A DNA stretch of 63,711 nt from NCBI GenBank assembly GCA_944380775.1, contig CALWIP010000016.1, forward strand, positions 1 to 63,711. The letters run 5' to 3'. Position 1 is the first letter of the stretch. Every line of letters starts with the position of its first letter. Position numbers and translations under genes: made by a program. The notes below the pieces were generated by a model that was not told the DNA's origin, ran no database searches, and was given only the letters and a program-made list of their open reading frames with translations. The DNA is from an uncultured Clostridia bacterium. GTDB taxonomy: Bacteria; Bacillota; Clostridia; Oscillospirales; Acutalibacteraceae. Of the stretch, positions 7,263-15,611 are shown piece after piece.

Positions 7263-8519
7263 ATGTTGACGAAAGAATTCCACGCGGGCCGCCGCGAGGC
7301 CTACGGCAAGCTGCTGGAGGACGGCTCGCTTTCCGCCGTGTTCGCGGGGGAAGAAAAAATCCGCGTGAGCGACGAGGCCTACCCGTTTGAGCCGTACCGC
7401 AATTTCTATTACCTGACCGGCTACGCGAAGCCGAAGGCGGTTTACATGGGGTATAAAACGGGCGGGAAATTCCGCGACGTGTTGTTTGTGGAGCGCCCGG
7501 ACGAGCGCCGCGAGCTGTATGAGGGCCACATGGACCGCCCGGAAGAGCTCAAGGAGCAGTACGGTTTTGCGGACGTGCGCTTTTTGGACCAGCTGGGCGC
7601 GTTTGTGGCGCGGCTGTTCAGCGGCGGGGACATGAAATATTTTTATGTGGACACCGCGCGCTGGGACGGCTTTGACGGCCCGGAGGACGAGAGCGAGCGT
7701 TTTACCGCGCAGCTTTTGAAAAAATACCCGTATGTGCAGGTGCGCAACACATACCCGGCGCTGGGGGACCTGCGCTCTGTGAAGGCGAAGGAGGAAATTG
7801 AGCGGCACCGCGTGGCCTGCAACGTGACGGAGCTCGGCGTGAAGAGCATGCTGCGGCACATCAGGCCCGGCATGCGCGAGTATGAGCTGGCGGCGTACTT
7901 TGACTTTGAGCTGACGAGCCACGGCTGCACGCGCGGGTTTGACACCATCTCGGCCTCGGGCAAGAACGCCTGCACGCTGCACTACCGAGAGAACGACGCC
8001 GAGCTCAAAGACGGCGACCTCATCCTGTTTGACCTCGGCGCGGCGAGCGGCTACTACGGCGCGGACGTCTCCCGCACGTACCCGGTGAACGGCAAGTTTA
8101 CCGAGCGGCAGAAGCAGCTGTACAACGTGGTGCTCAAGGGCCTGGAGGCCGGCCTCGCCATCTCGAAGCCGGGCCAGCAGAAGGACCTCATCCAGCTGGA
8201 GAGCAAGCGCGTCATGGCGGAAGAGCTCATCAAGCTCGGCATGATTGAAAAGCCGGAGGAGATCAACCGCTACTACAAGCACGGCTCCGGGCATTTCATC
8301 GGCCTGTACACGCACGACGTCGGCAACGACGCCGCCATCCTCGAGGAGGACATGGTCTTCACGCTGGAGCCGGGCCTCTATTTTGAGGAGGAGGGCGTCG
8401 GCATCCGCATTGAGGACACCATCCTCGTGACGAAGGACGGCTGCGAGGTGCTCTCGGCGGGCATCCCGAAGACCGTCGAGGAAATTGAAGCGTATATGCG
8501 CGAGCACCGCGAGGCGTAA
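7263..8519 (+). CDS. M24 family Xaa-Pro aminopeptidase
   Basis: 418 aa. An N-terminal creatinase-like domain (FYYLTGYAKPKAV, about 50-60) precedes a pita-bread catalytic domain. Metal ligands expected for the family are visible: Asp in LFDLGA, Asp in GADVSRTYP, His in HGSGHFIG, Glu in TLEPGLYFEE and Glu in GIRIEDT. The enzyme should remove N-terminal residues before proline using two metal ions in the cytosol. GAGAGGTG precedes the ATG. The next gene encodes an amidohydrolase of a family that includes prolidase-like enzymes, so the pair may work in peptide or amino-acid scavenging (inference). Confidence 0.92.
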   Translation: MLTKEFHAGRREAYGKLLEDGSLSAVFAGEEKIRVSDEAYPFEPYRNFYYLTGYAKPKAVYMGYKTGGKFRDVLFVERPDERRELYEGHMDRPEELKEQYGFADVRFLDQLGAFVARLFSGGDMKYFYVDTARWDGFDGPEDESERFTAQLLKKYPYVQVRNTYPALGDLRSVKAKEEIERHRVACNVTELGVKSMLRHIRPGMREYELAAYFDFELTSHGCTRGFDTISASGKNACTLHYRENDAELKDGDLILFDLGAASGYYGADVSRTYPVNGKFTERQKQLYNVVLKGLEAGLAISKPGQQKDLIQLESKRVMAEELIKLGMIEKPEEINRYYKHGSGHFIGLYTHDVGNDAAILEEDMVFTLEPGLYFEEEGVGIRIEDTILVTKDGCEVLSAGIPKTVEEIEAYMREHREA

Positions 8520-8634
8520 TCCCATCCAGGGGAAAAGGAGAAGCGGTAAAAATCCCGCCGGGCGGCGGGAGATTGGAATGGATTACCCCCCGCGCGGGCG
8601 GGCCGGGCGGGGGCGGCGGAAAGGAGCGGGAACC

Positions 8635-9870
8635 ATGATTCTGTGCGCAAACCACACGATGACCGGCGACGGGAAAACGGTCCGGGAGGGCTGGGCCGTC
8701 CGCGTGGAAGGCGGGAAGATTGCGGCGTTTGGGCCGAAAGCGGAGATTTTGCAGGCGTTCCCAGGGGAAGAGGCGCGCGACTTCGGCGAGGCGACGCTGC
8801 TGCCGGGGCTGTGCGACATGCACGTCCACCTGGGGTATTACCATTCGCAGCCGGACGGGTTTGCCTACAACCCGTACCTGAAGGCGGCGTTCGCCATCCA
8901 GCACGCGCAGGCGGGGTTTGCGCGCGGCATTACCAGCGTGCGGGACATGACGTCTGAGCGCGGGCTGTGCCTGGGCCTGAAGACCGCCGTGGAAAAAGGC
9001 TTTTTGAAGCTGCCGCGCATTACGCACGTGGACAACGGCATGTGCATGACGGGCGGGCACGCCCACGAGGAAGTGGCCGAGGTCGACGGGCCGTGGGAGA
9101 TCCGCAAGGAGATCCGGCGGCAGATCCGCGACGGCGCGGAGTGGATTAAAATTTTGACGACGCACCGCACGCACACGCCGGAATTTACGCAGGAGGAACT
9201 GGACGCCGCCGTGGACGAGTGCCACCGCCGCGGCGTGAAATGCGGCGTGCACGCCGGCACGCAGCCGGGCATCCAGATGTGCATTGACGCGGGGTTCGAC
9301 ACCATTGAGCACGGCACGTTCCTGACGGTGGCGCAGGCCGAGCAGATGGCCCGCAACGGCCAGGCCTGGACGCCGACCATCCTCGCGTACACGTACCTCT
9401 ATGAAGTGTGCGAGAAAACCTTAAAGGAAAACGCGGGCAAGCCCGCGAACGACCCGGTGATGCGCATGGAACTGAAGAATTATGAATTCTTCGAGCCGGC
9501 GTACCGCTCGTACCGGGACCATTTCAAGCAGCTGTACGACACCGGCGTCACGGTGCTGGCCGGAACGGACATGGTGGTGTACGGCTCGCCGCTGCTGCCG
9601 CTGCCCACGGAACTGGCGTACATGGTGCGCTACGGCATTACGCCGGCGCAGGCCATCCAGACGGCGACCTCTAACCCGGCGAAAGTGCTCGGCGTGCAGG
9701 ACCAGCGCGGGCTGGTGGCCGAGGGCCTCGACGCGGATTTGCTCGTCGTCGGCGGGGACCTCAGCGCGGACATCTCCCGCCTGGAGGACGTCAAGCTCGT
9801 GCTGCTCGGCGGCGAACGCGTCTTCGAAGACGGCGTCCGCTATGTCGGCACCTCGAATTTACACATGTAG
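8635..9870 (+). CDS. Metal-dependent amidohydrolase
   Basis: 411 aa from the ATG at 8635, preceded by GGAAAGGAGCGGG. Amidohydrolase-superfamily TIM barrel: HxH in DMHVHLGYY (His63, His65), a candidate metal-bridging Lys in WIKILTTH, His in GVHAGT, His in TIEHGTF, and Asp in LAGTDMV. The end ITPAQAIQTATSNPAKVLG and GLDADLLVVGG is typical of imidazolonepropionase-like or prolidase-like members. Substrate cannot be assigned from sequence alone. It follows the M24 peptidase by 115 bases and may share its transcript. The stop codon is followed immediately by a dispersed repeat. Confidence 0.85.
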   Translation: MILCANHTMTGDGKTVREGWAVRVEGGKIAAFGPKAEILQAFPGEEARDFGEATLLPGLCDMHVHLGYYHSQPDGFAYNPYLKAAFAIQHAQAGFARGITSVRDMTSERGLCLGLKTAVEKGFLKLPRITHVDNGMCMTGGHAHEEVAEVDGPWEIRKEIRRQIRDGAEWIKILTTHRTHTPEFTQEELDAAVDECHRRGVKCGVHAGTQPGIQMCIDAGFDTIEHGTFLTVAQAEQMARNGQAWTPTILAYTYLYEVCEKTLKENAGKPANDPVMRMELKNYEFFEPAYRSYRDHFKQLYDTGVTVLAGTDMVVYGSPLLPLPTELAYMVRYGITPAQAIQTATSNPAKVLGVQDQRGLVAEGLDADLLVVGGDLSADISRLEDVKLVLLGGERVFEDGVRYVGTSNLHM

Positions 9871-10565
9871 CCCAGGCTACTCCTGCGGAGGGCGGGTCGC
9901 ACCTTCGGCCTCCTGACGTCGGCCTTCCCGCATAGGAAAACGGACATGTTTGCGCCTGCGGCCCAACTGGTTGTGTAACACACATGGCCTGGGTGTCCGG
10001 CGCGAGAAAACGCACTGCTGGAAAGAACCATCGCCCCCAATGGGCAAAGAGAACGCCCGGTATTTAGCGAAGAGTTAAATACCGGGTGTGTTTTTTTTAA
10101 GAAACTCCGCGTAGCGGGGAAAAAGTTTCGTCAACCTTTTCAAAGGTTGCGGGGTGTTGGGGCAGCGCCCCAACTCGGCCTCCGCAGAGCGCGAAACCCT
10201 TAGGCGTTGCAAAAAGCGCAGGAGGGGACAGCGCGGCAGGCTGCGCCTGCACCCCCCATGCGGGGGGCAGGCCAACGCCGCGCGCCGGGTGTTAGCGCCT
10301 GGGGGTTCTCGCAGGACGCGCGAGAGAAAGGACACGCTCCCGTGAATTTTCGGGCGGTGTCCTTTTCTTTTGCCGTTCTCTCGCGCCGGACACCCGGGCC
10401 GCGTGTCGCAGCGCCGGGACGTTTCGCGGGCGAAAAAGAAACCGTTCCACACCGTGGGAAGGCCGTAGGCCGCAATGCGCGATGTGCCCGCCGCAGGCGC
10501 GCAAAAAGTTGGCCGCAGGAGGGAAAGTTTTTGCGTCATATGGCATAGGGATGCATAGAATACAC
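9871..10565. repeat. Composite intergenic element with inverted A ends
   Basis: The gap holds no gene. It begins at the amidohydrolase stop with a forward A copy (about 9888-10040). Then come hairpin copy 4 (10052-10089), a B block (about 10098-10350; GGGGCAGCGCCCCAACTCGGCC, CTGCACCCCCCATGC, TCTCGCAGGACGCGCGAGAG) and an inverted A copy (about 10372-10510). The two A copies face each other, so the whole unit looks like a cassette with long inverted ends. The GH25 gene starts just to the right. Confidence 0.75.
10052..10089. terminator. Dispersed hairpin, terminator-like (copy 4)
   Basis: Arms AACGCCCGGTATTTAGC and GTTAAATACCGGGTGT, followed by a run of eight T on the plus strand. It is the best intrinsic terminator for the M24-amidohydrolase transcript. 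Confidence 0.7.
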
Positions 10566-10580
10566 AGGAGGTGTCTGGCG

Positions 10581-11531
10581 ATGACGCAAAATGGGATTGA
10601 CGTTTCGAGCTGGCAGGGGGCGGTGGACTGGCGGCGGGTGCGGCAGAACGGGGTGGAGTTTGCCATCCTGCGGGCGGGCTACGGCTGGGAAAACCCGGAA
10701 AAGCAGACCGACGCGCAGTTTTTGCGCAACTACGACGGCGCGGGCGAGGCGGGCGTGCCGGTGGGCTGCTACCTGTACAGCTACGCGCGCACCCGGGACG
10801 AGGCCCGCCGGGAAGCGGAATTTTTGATGGCGCTGGCGGCGGGGAAACGGTTTGCGTACCCGCTGTTTTACGACCTGGAAGACGCCTCGCAGCGGGACCT
10901 TTCGCGCGCGCAGCTGACAGACGTGGCGGAGGCCTTCTGCCGCGAGCTGGAAGAAAACGGCTGGTTCCCGGGCCTTTACTGTAACCTGGACTGGGCGCGC
11001 AACCGCCTGGACATGGCGCGCCTGGCGGCGTATGACCTTTGGCTGGCGCAGTACCGCTACGCCCCGACCTACACGGGCCCGTTTACCCTGTGGCAGTACA
11101 CGAGCACCGGCCGCGTGGACGGGATTGCCGGGAACGTGGACCTGGACGTCTGCTACAAGGATTACCCGGCCCTGATGGCCGCGCAGGGGAAAAACGGGTT
11201 CCCGCAGCCGCAGCCGGAACACGGCTCGCTGCTGCTGGACACCAAGGAATACACCCTGCCGCCGGGCGGCGTCTACGACGTGAAAGCCGTGCTCCAGGGC
11301 GCGGACCCGGCCCGCATGAAAGTTTATTTTTCCCGCACCGGCATTGCGTCCGTGCAGAAGCTCACAGCGGAAAAATTCCGCGTGACCGGCCTCGCCGAGG
11401 GCGTCACATACCTGATGTTCGAGGTCTACGGCGCGTCCGGGCGGCAGCTCAACCACGCGTCCGTCAAATTTACCGTGCGCCGCGGCGCGTCCCCGGCCGG
11501 GGTCCCGAATTCGGCGCCCAGCATTTTTTAG
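10581..11531 (+). CDS. GH25 lysozyme with C-terminal beta domain
   Basis: 316 aa from the ATG at 10581, with ACAGGAGGTG upstream. Residues 1 to about 205 are a glycoside hydrolase 25 (muramidase) barrel: GIDVSSWQG near the N-terminus, the acidic pair in LFYDLED, and LWLAQYRY and LWQYTSTG near the end. The enzyme would cut the MurNAc-GlcNAc bond of peptidoglycan. The last 100 or so residues (from SLLLDTKEYTLPPGG) look like a beta-sandwich module with VTYLMFEVYG, function unknown. No signal peptide is visible, so export is unclear. The gene stands alone between a composite repeat and a structured intergenic region. Confidence 0.88.
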   Translation: MTQNGIDVSSWQGAVDWRRVRQNGVEFAILRAGYGWENPEKQTDAQFLRNYDGAGEAGVPVGCYLYSYARTRDEARREAEFLMALAAGKRFAYPLFYDLEDASQRDLSRAQLTDVAEAFCRELEENGWFPGLYCNLDWARNRLDMARLAAYDLWLAQYRYAPTYTGPFTLWQYTSTGRVDGIAGNVDLDVCYKDYPALMAAQGKNGFPQPQPEHGSLLLDTKEYTLPPGGVYDVKAVLQGADPARMKVYFSRTGIASVQKLTAEKFRVTGLAEGVTYLMFEVYGASGRQLNHASVKFTVRRGASPAGVPNSAPSIF

Positions 11532-11588
11532 GCGGGGGATTTAACCGGGATTTAATCTGGGCGCTCTGCAATTTTAACAAGCGGGAGG

Positions 11589-11804
11589 TAAAATAAAACT
11601 CGCAAGGGGATCCCCGGGAAAGAACCGGGAACAACACCGCTTGCGTCCCGATGATTACGACGAATGTTTCGATCTATTGGCGAACCCGCCGGACGGCGAC
11701 GGTAGCGTCCGGCAGTTGCCACCTCTCTCACCCCTTCTGCGTGCCCGCCTCCGCCCTCTCCCGAGGGGCTGGGGCGGGTTTGCACGTTCGGGGCCTTTTT
11801 TGGA
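11589..11804 (+). ncRNA. Candidate structured small RNA (unassigned)
   Basis: No ORF is convincing between the lysozyme and polA. A TAAAAT -10-like box (11589-11594) precedes a run of nested stems: CGCAAG (11601-11606) pairs with CTTGCG, CCCGG pairs with CCGGG inside it, GCCGGACG pairs with CGTCCGGC, and CCCGCC pairs with GGCGGG. The unit ends in GGGGCCTTTTTT. The middle (about 11645-11690) is richer in A/T than its surroundings. I tried and failed to match it to 6S, tmRNA, RNase P, SRP RNA or ydaO. It may instead be only an untranslated 3' region. Confidence 0.35.
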
Positions 11805-11836
11805 TGGAAAATGAGACGCTATGATTTTGAAAAAAA

Positions 11837-11880
11837 CCGCCTGGGACCCGGCGCTGCGGCCGGATTCCAGGCGGGTTTTT
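11837..11880. terminator. Bidirectional intrinsic terminator
   Basis: CCGCCTGG (11837-11844) pairs with CCAGGCGG (11867-11874), flanked by seven A on the left and GTTTTT on the right. It lies between the plus-strand lysozyme region and the 3' end of minus-strand polA, so it can serve both. Confidence 0.75.
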
Positions 11881-12001
11881 GATGGATGGCCCCCTTGGTA
11901 TCATACCAGGTAAATGCGATATTTGCACCCGCGGGGGGCTTCTTTTCTATCATATAAATGATATGATTGAGATGATGAAGGCTCCCAGGCGGTTTTTGGG
12001 G
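11881..12001. other. Hairpin-rich spacer before polA 3' end
   Basis: Three further small palindromes occur here: TGGTATCATACCA, GCCCCC pairing with GGGGGGC followed by TTCTTTTC, and ATCATATAAATGATATGAT. No ORF is present. They may be additional 3'-end structures for polA. Confidence 0.4.
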
Positions 12002-14587
12002 TCATCCTTTGGCGTCGTACCAAGTGAAGCCCATGTTCGCGCCCGCGAGGAGCGGGACGGCGAGCGAAACCGCGTGCTCCATCTCCTCTTTGAGCAGGGC
12101 CGCGGCGCGGGCGGCCTCGATCTCGGGCGCTTCGACGATGAGCTCGTCGTGGACCTGCAAAATGAGCCGCGCGCGCAGGCCCTCTTTTTCCAGGCGGTCT
12201 TCCACGCGGATCATCGCTAGCTTGATGATATCCGCCGCCGCGCCCTGCACCGGCATGTTCCGCGCCACGCGCTCGCCGAACGCCCGCAGGTTCCGGTTGG
12301 AAGAGGAAAGCTCCGGCAGGTAGCGCCGCCGCCCGAAGAGCGTCTCGACGTAGCCCTGTTCCTTCGCCTGTTCCACCACGCGGTCCATATATTCCCGCAC
12401 GCCGGGGTAATGCGCGAAATACGCGCGGATATATTCGTCCGCCTCGCGCCGCGTGACGCCGATATCCTGCGCCAGCGAAAACGCGCTGATCCCGTAGACA
12501 ATGCCGAAATTGACCGCCTTCGCGCGGCTGCGCATCAGCGGCGTGACCATCTCTTCCGGCACATGGAACACCTGCGCCGCCGTGCTGCGGTGGATGTCGC
12601 CGCCCGCGCGGAACGCCGCGATCATGTTCGCGTCGTTCGCCAGGTGGGCCAAGACGCGCAGTTCAATTTGAGAATAATCCGCGTCGATGAGCAGCCACCC
12701 GCCCTTCGCGCGGAAAAACCGGCGCAGTTCGCGGCCGAGTTCCGTGCGCACGGGGATGTTCTGCAAATTCGGCTCCGCCGAGCTGATGCGGCCCGTGCGC
12801 GTCTCGGTCTGGTGGAAGTTCGAGTGGATGCGCCCGTCTGGCCCGGCGACCTTCAAAAGGCCGTCGCAGTAGGTGGACTTCAGCTTGCAGAGCGTGCGGT
12901 ACGAGAGCACCATCTCCACCACCGGGTGCGCGCCGCGCAGCTTTTCGAGCACGTCCGCGTTGGTGGAGTAGCCGTGCTTGGTCTTTTTCCCCGCCGGCAG
13001 GCCGAGCTTTTCAAAGAGCGCGACGCCGAGCTGCCTGGGCGAAAGGATGTTGAATTCCATGCCGGCCGCGCGGTAGATTTCGCTTTGCAGCGCCGCGGCC
13101 TGCGCCTCGAGCGACGCGCCGTAGGCGGCGATGCCGGCGGCGTCTACGCAGAACCCGGCAACCTCCATGCGCGCGAGGACCTTGCACAGCGGCAGCTCGA
13201 TCTCCCGCAGGAGCGGCTGCTGGCCGTTTTTCTCAAGGGCCGCGCCGAGCGCCTCCCGCAGGCCGGGCAGCAGCGCGGTTTCAAGGTCCTCCGGCGCGGC
13301 GCCCTCCCACGCGGGGGCGGGGACGCCGTACTCCGCCGCGAGGCGGCCCGTGCCGTAGTCTGCGGCGGAGGGGTTCAGCAGGTACCCCGCCAGCTCCGTG
13401 TCGAAATCCAGCGGCGGCGCGGAGACGCCCATGCGCTCCAGGGCCGCGAACACCGCTTTGCCGCCGTGGGTGGACCGCCGGAACGCGGTTGTGGTGAAAA
13501 ATTCCCGCAGGAAATCTGCGTCCGCCGGGACGGCGTACACCGTGTTGCCGAGCGCCACGCGCAGCGAGGCGACGCGCCCGTTCGCAACCTCCGCGGTGAA
13601 GTCGGCCCAGCCGCCCGCAAGCTGCCGCAGCAGCGCGGCGGGGTATGCGGGGGCGGCGCGCCACGGCGCGCCGGGCGCGCCGGCGGGGGCCGCGGGGGGC
13701 GGCGGGACGGCCGCCGCCTCTTCCAGGCCGAGGCGCTTGATGAGCGAGAACAGCTCCAGCTTGGCCATGCGGCGCGCGGCCGCGGGCGGGTCGCCCCCGG
13801 CGCGGCGGTAGTGGGAAAGGCCGGTGTCGATGGGCGCGTCGGTGCGGATGCGCCCGAGCTCGCGGCTCAGGAAGGCGTTTTCGCAGCCTGCGGCCAGCTT
13901 TTCGCGCAGGTTCTGCCGGATGGAGGGGGAATCCAGGTGGGCGTAGAGCCGGTCGATGTCGTGGAATTTCTGGATGAGCTCGCACGCGCCCTTGGGGCCG
14001 ATGCACTTGACGCCGGGGATGTTGTCGGACGCGTCGCCCTGCAGGGCCTTGACGTCGACGAGCTGCGCCGGCTCGACGCCGTATTCCCCGCGGATGGCCG
14101 CTTCGTCGTAGAAGGCGGCCTGGGGCTGCCCGCCCTTGGTGGAGGCCAGGCGCACCGTGACGCCCGGCGCAACCAGCTGGAGGCTGTCGCGGTCGCCGGT
14201 GGCGATGACGCATTCCGCGCCCTGCTCGCGGCAGGCGCGCGCCAGCGTGCCGAGGATGTCGTCGGCCTCAAAGCCCTCGCACTCCACCAGCCGGTAGCCC
14301 AGCAGGCGCAAAAGCTCTTTGAGCTCCGGCAGCTGCTGCGCAAGCTCTTGCGGCATGCCCTTGCGGGAGGCCTTGTACCCGGCGTAGGCCTTGTGGCGGA
14401 ACGTCGGCGCGGGCAGGTCGAACGCAATGGCCACGGCGTCCGGCTGTGTTTCGTCCAGCAGCTTTTGCAGCATGGTCAAAAAGCCGTAGATGCCGTTGGT
14501 GTAAAACCCGTCTTTCGTTGTGAGCAGCCGGATGCCGTAAAACGCGCGGTTAAGGATGCTGTTGCCGTCTAAAATTAAAAGCTTCAT
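12002..14587 (-). CDS. polA: DNA polymerase I
   Basis: 861 aa from the ATG at 14587 (MKLLILDGNS). Residues 1 to about 290 are the 5'-3' nuclease, with GFEADDILGT and ATGDRDSLQLV and a helix-hairpin-helix near LQGDASDNIPGVKCIGPKG. The middle domain lacks the DxE pair of a working proofreading exonuclease (it reads FTAEVANG), as in Bacillus and Taq Pol I. The polymerase domain has motif A DADYSQIELRVLAHL, motif B RSRAKAVNFGIVYG and motif C LQVHDELIVE. A Pro/Ala-rich linker lies between nuclease and polymerase parts. The gene follows the SPFH gene by 11 bases and is probably cotranscribed with it. Confidence 0.96.
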   Translation of the reverse strand: MKLLILDGNSILNRAFYGIRLLTTKDGFYTNGIYGFLTMLQKLLDETQPDAVAIAFDLPAPTFRHKAYAGYKASRKGMPQELAQQLPELKELLRLLGYRLVECEGFEADDILGTLARACREQGAECVIATGDRDSLQLVAPGVTVRLASTKGGQPQAAFYDEAAIRGEYGVEPAQLVDVKALQGDASDNIPGVKCIGPKGACELIQKFHDIDRLYAHLDSPSIRQNLREKLAAGCENAFLSRELGRIRTDAPIDTGLSHYRRAGGDPPAAARRMAKLELFSLIKRLGLEEAAAVPPPPAAPAGAPGAPWRAAPAYPAALLRQLAGGWADFTAEVANGRVASLRVALGNTVYAVPADADFLREFFTTTAFRRSTHGGKAVFAALERMGVSAPPLDFDTELAGYLLNPSAADYGTGRLAAEYGVPAPAWEGAAPEDLETALLPGLREALGAALEKNGQQPLLREIELPLCKVLARMEVAGFCVDAAGIAAYGASLEAQAAALQSEIYRAAGMEFNILSPRQLGVALFEKLGLPAGKKTKHGYSTNADVLEKLRGAHPVVEMVLSYRTLCKLKSTYCDGLLKVAGPDGRIHSNFHQTETRTGRISSAEPNLQNIPVRTELGRELRRFFRAKGGWLLIDADYSQIELRVLAHLANDANMIAAFRAGGDIHRSTAAQVFHVPEEMVTPLMRSRAKAVNFGIVYGISAFSLAQDIGVTRREADEYIRAYFAHYPGVREYMDRVVEQAKEQGYVETLFGRRRYLPELSSSNRNLRAFGERVARNMPVQGAAADIIKLAMIRVEDRLEKEGLRARLILQVHDELIVEAPEIEAARAAALLKEEMEHAVSLAVPLLAGANMGFTWYDAKG

Positions 14588-14598
14588 GGCGCGCCCCC

Positions 14599-15429
14599 TT
14601 ATTCCTGCGCCGGAGGCGCGGAAGAAGAGCCTTCCAGGCCGAGGAGGGAATCCAGGCTGAAGAGCGCCTGCCCGTCGGAGACGACCGTGGGCATTTTGCC
14701 ATCCCATTTTTCAATGAATTCCATCAGGATCATCTCGTCGGTCAATTCCTGCGATTTCAGGCGGTAGCTCTCGGCCTCGGCCTGCGCCTGGGCGACGGCC
14801 TGCTCCGCCTCGACCTTCACGCGGGCGAGGTCCTGCTCCGCCTTGAGCGCGTTCTGCTGGGCGGTCTGCTTGGCCTCGATGGCCGCGTTGAATTCCTCGG
14901 AGAATTGGAAGTCGACAATGTTGAGGCTCTGCGTGGAAAAGCCGTAGGGCGTGAGCTTCTCGCTGATGTTCTGCTGCATCTCGCTGCCGACGGTTTGGCG
15001 CATGGTGATGAGCTCTTCGGCGGTGTACTGCGCCATGACGGCCTTCACGGCCTCTTGGATGGCGGGGATGACGACGACGTCTTCATAATTGATGCCGATG
15101 TTGCGGTAGACGCTGGCGGCGCTCTGGCTGTTGATGCGGTAGTTGAGCGCGACGGTGCTGTTTACCGTTTGCAGGTCCTGCGAGGCGCTGTTGGAGGTGA
15201 CCTCGGCCTTTGTGACCTGGTTGTTCATGTCCACCACGCGCGTGGCGAACGGGAGCACCACGTGCAGGCCCTCGCCGAGGACCTCGTCTTGCACGGCGCC
15301 GAACCGCAGCACCACGCCGGTGTGGCCCGCCGGGACGGTGTGCAGCGCGTTGGCGCCCAGGACCACCACGGCCAGCAGCGCCACGGTGGTGAGAAGGATG
15401 CGGGAAACCGCCTTTTTGTTGATTGTCAT
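14599..15429 (-). CDS. SPFH/prohibitin family membrane protein
   Basis: 276 aa. One N-terminal transmembrane helix (about 10-28) is followed by a prohibitin-homology region starting TVPAGHTGVVLRFG, then FQFSEEFNAAIEAKQTAQ and a long Ala/Glu/Gln-rich coiled coil (about 185-230). SPFH proteins build ring-like membrane scaffolds, often with proteases such as FtsH or as microdomain organisers. Which applies here is unknown. AGGAGGCGATCG precedes the ATG. It is first in a likely operon with polA, an unusual pairing that may be only positional. Confidence 0.88.
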   Translation of the reverse strand: MTINKKAVSRILLTTVALLAVVVLGANALHTVPAGHTGVVLRFGAVQDEVLGEGLHVVLPFATRVVDMNNQVTKAEVTSNSASQDLQTVNSTVALNYRINSQSAASVYRNIGINYEDVVVIPAIQEAVKAVMAQYTAEELITMRQTVGSEMQQNISEKLTPYGFSTQSLNIVDFQFSEEFNAAIEAKQTAQQNALKAEQDLARVKVEAEQAVAQAQAEAESYRLKSQELTDEMILMEFIEKWDGKMPTVVSDGQALFSLDSLLGLEGSSSAPPAQE

Positions 15430-15611
15430 GTCGATCGCCTCCTGGAGGGTTTCGGGTGATTGGGTTTCCGGTGGAAGGGCCGCGCGCCGCGGCCTTCCTG
15501 GTGATATGATCTATTATAGCATAGGGGAACGGAAAATCCCAGACCCTAGCGCGAAAGGAAAGTTTGTGATATGATAAGGGGCGAACACAGAAGGGGAAGG
15601 AAGGCATCATT

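Noticed and set aside
10581..11531. GH25 lysozyme as the endolysin of the phage-like operon
   Set aside because: It is 31 kb away, with its own SD and repeats around it, and no holin. A link cannot be supported.
12410..14572. Long plus-strand open frame opposite polA
   Set aside because: Shadow of polA; composition Arg/Val/Gly-rich with no recognisable motif. The same holds for long frames opposite proA, pckG and galT.
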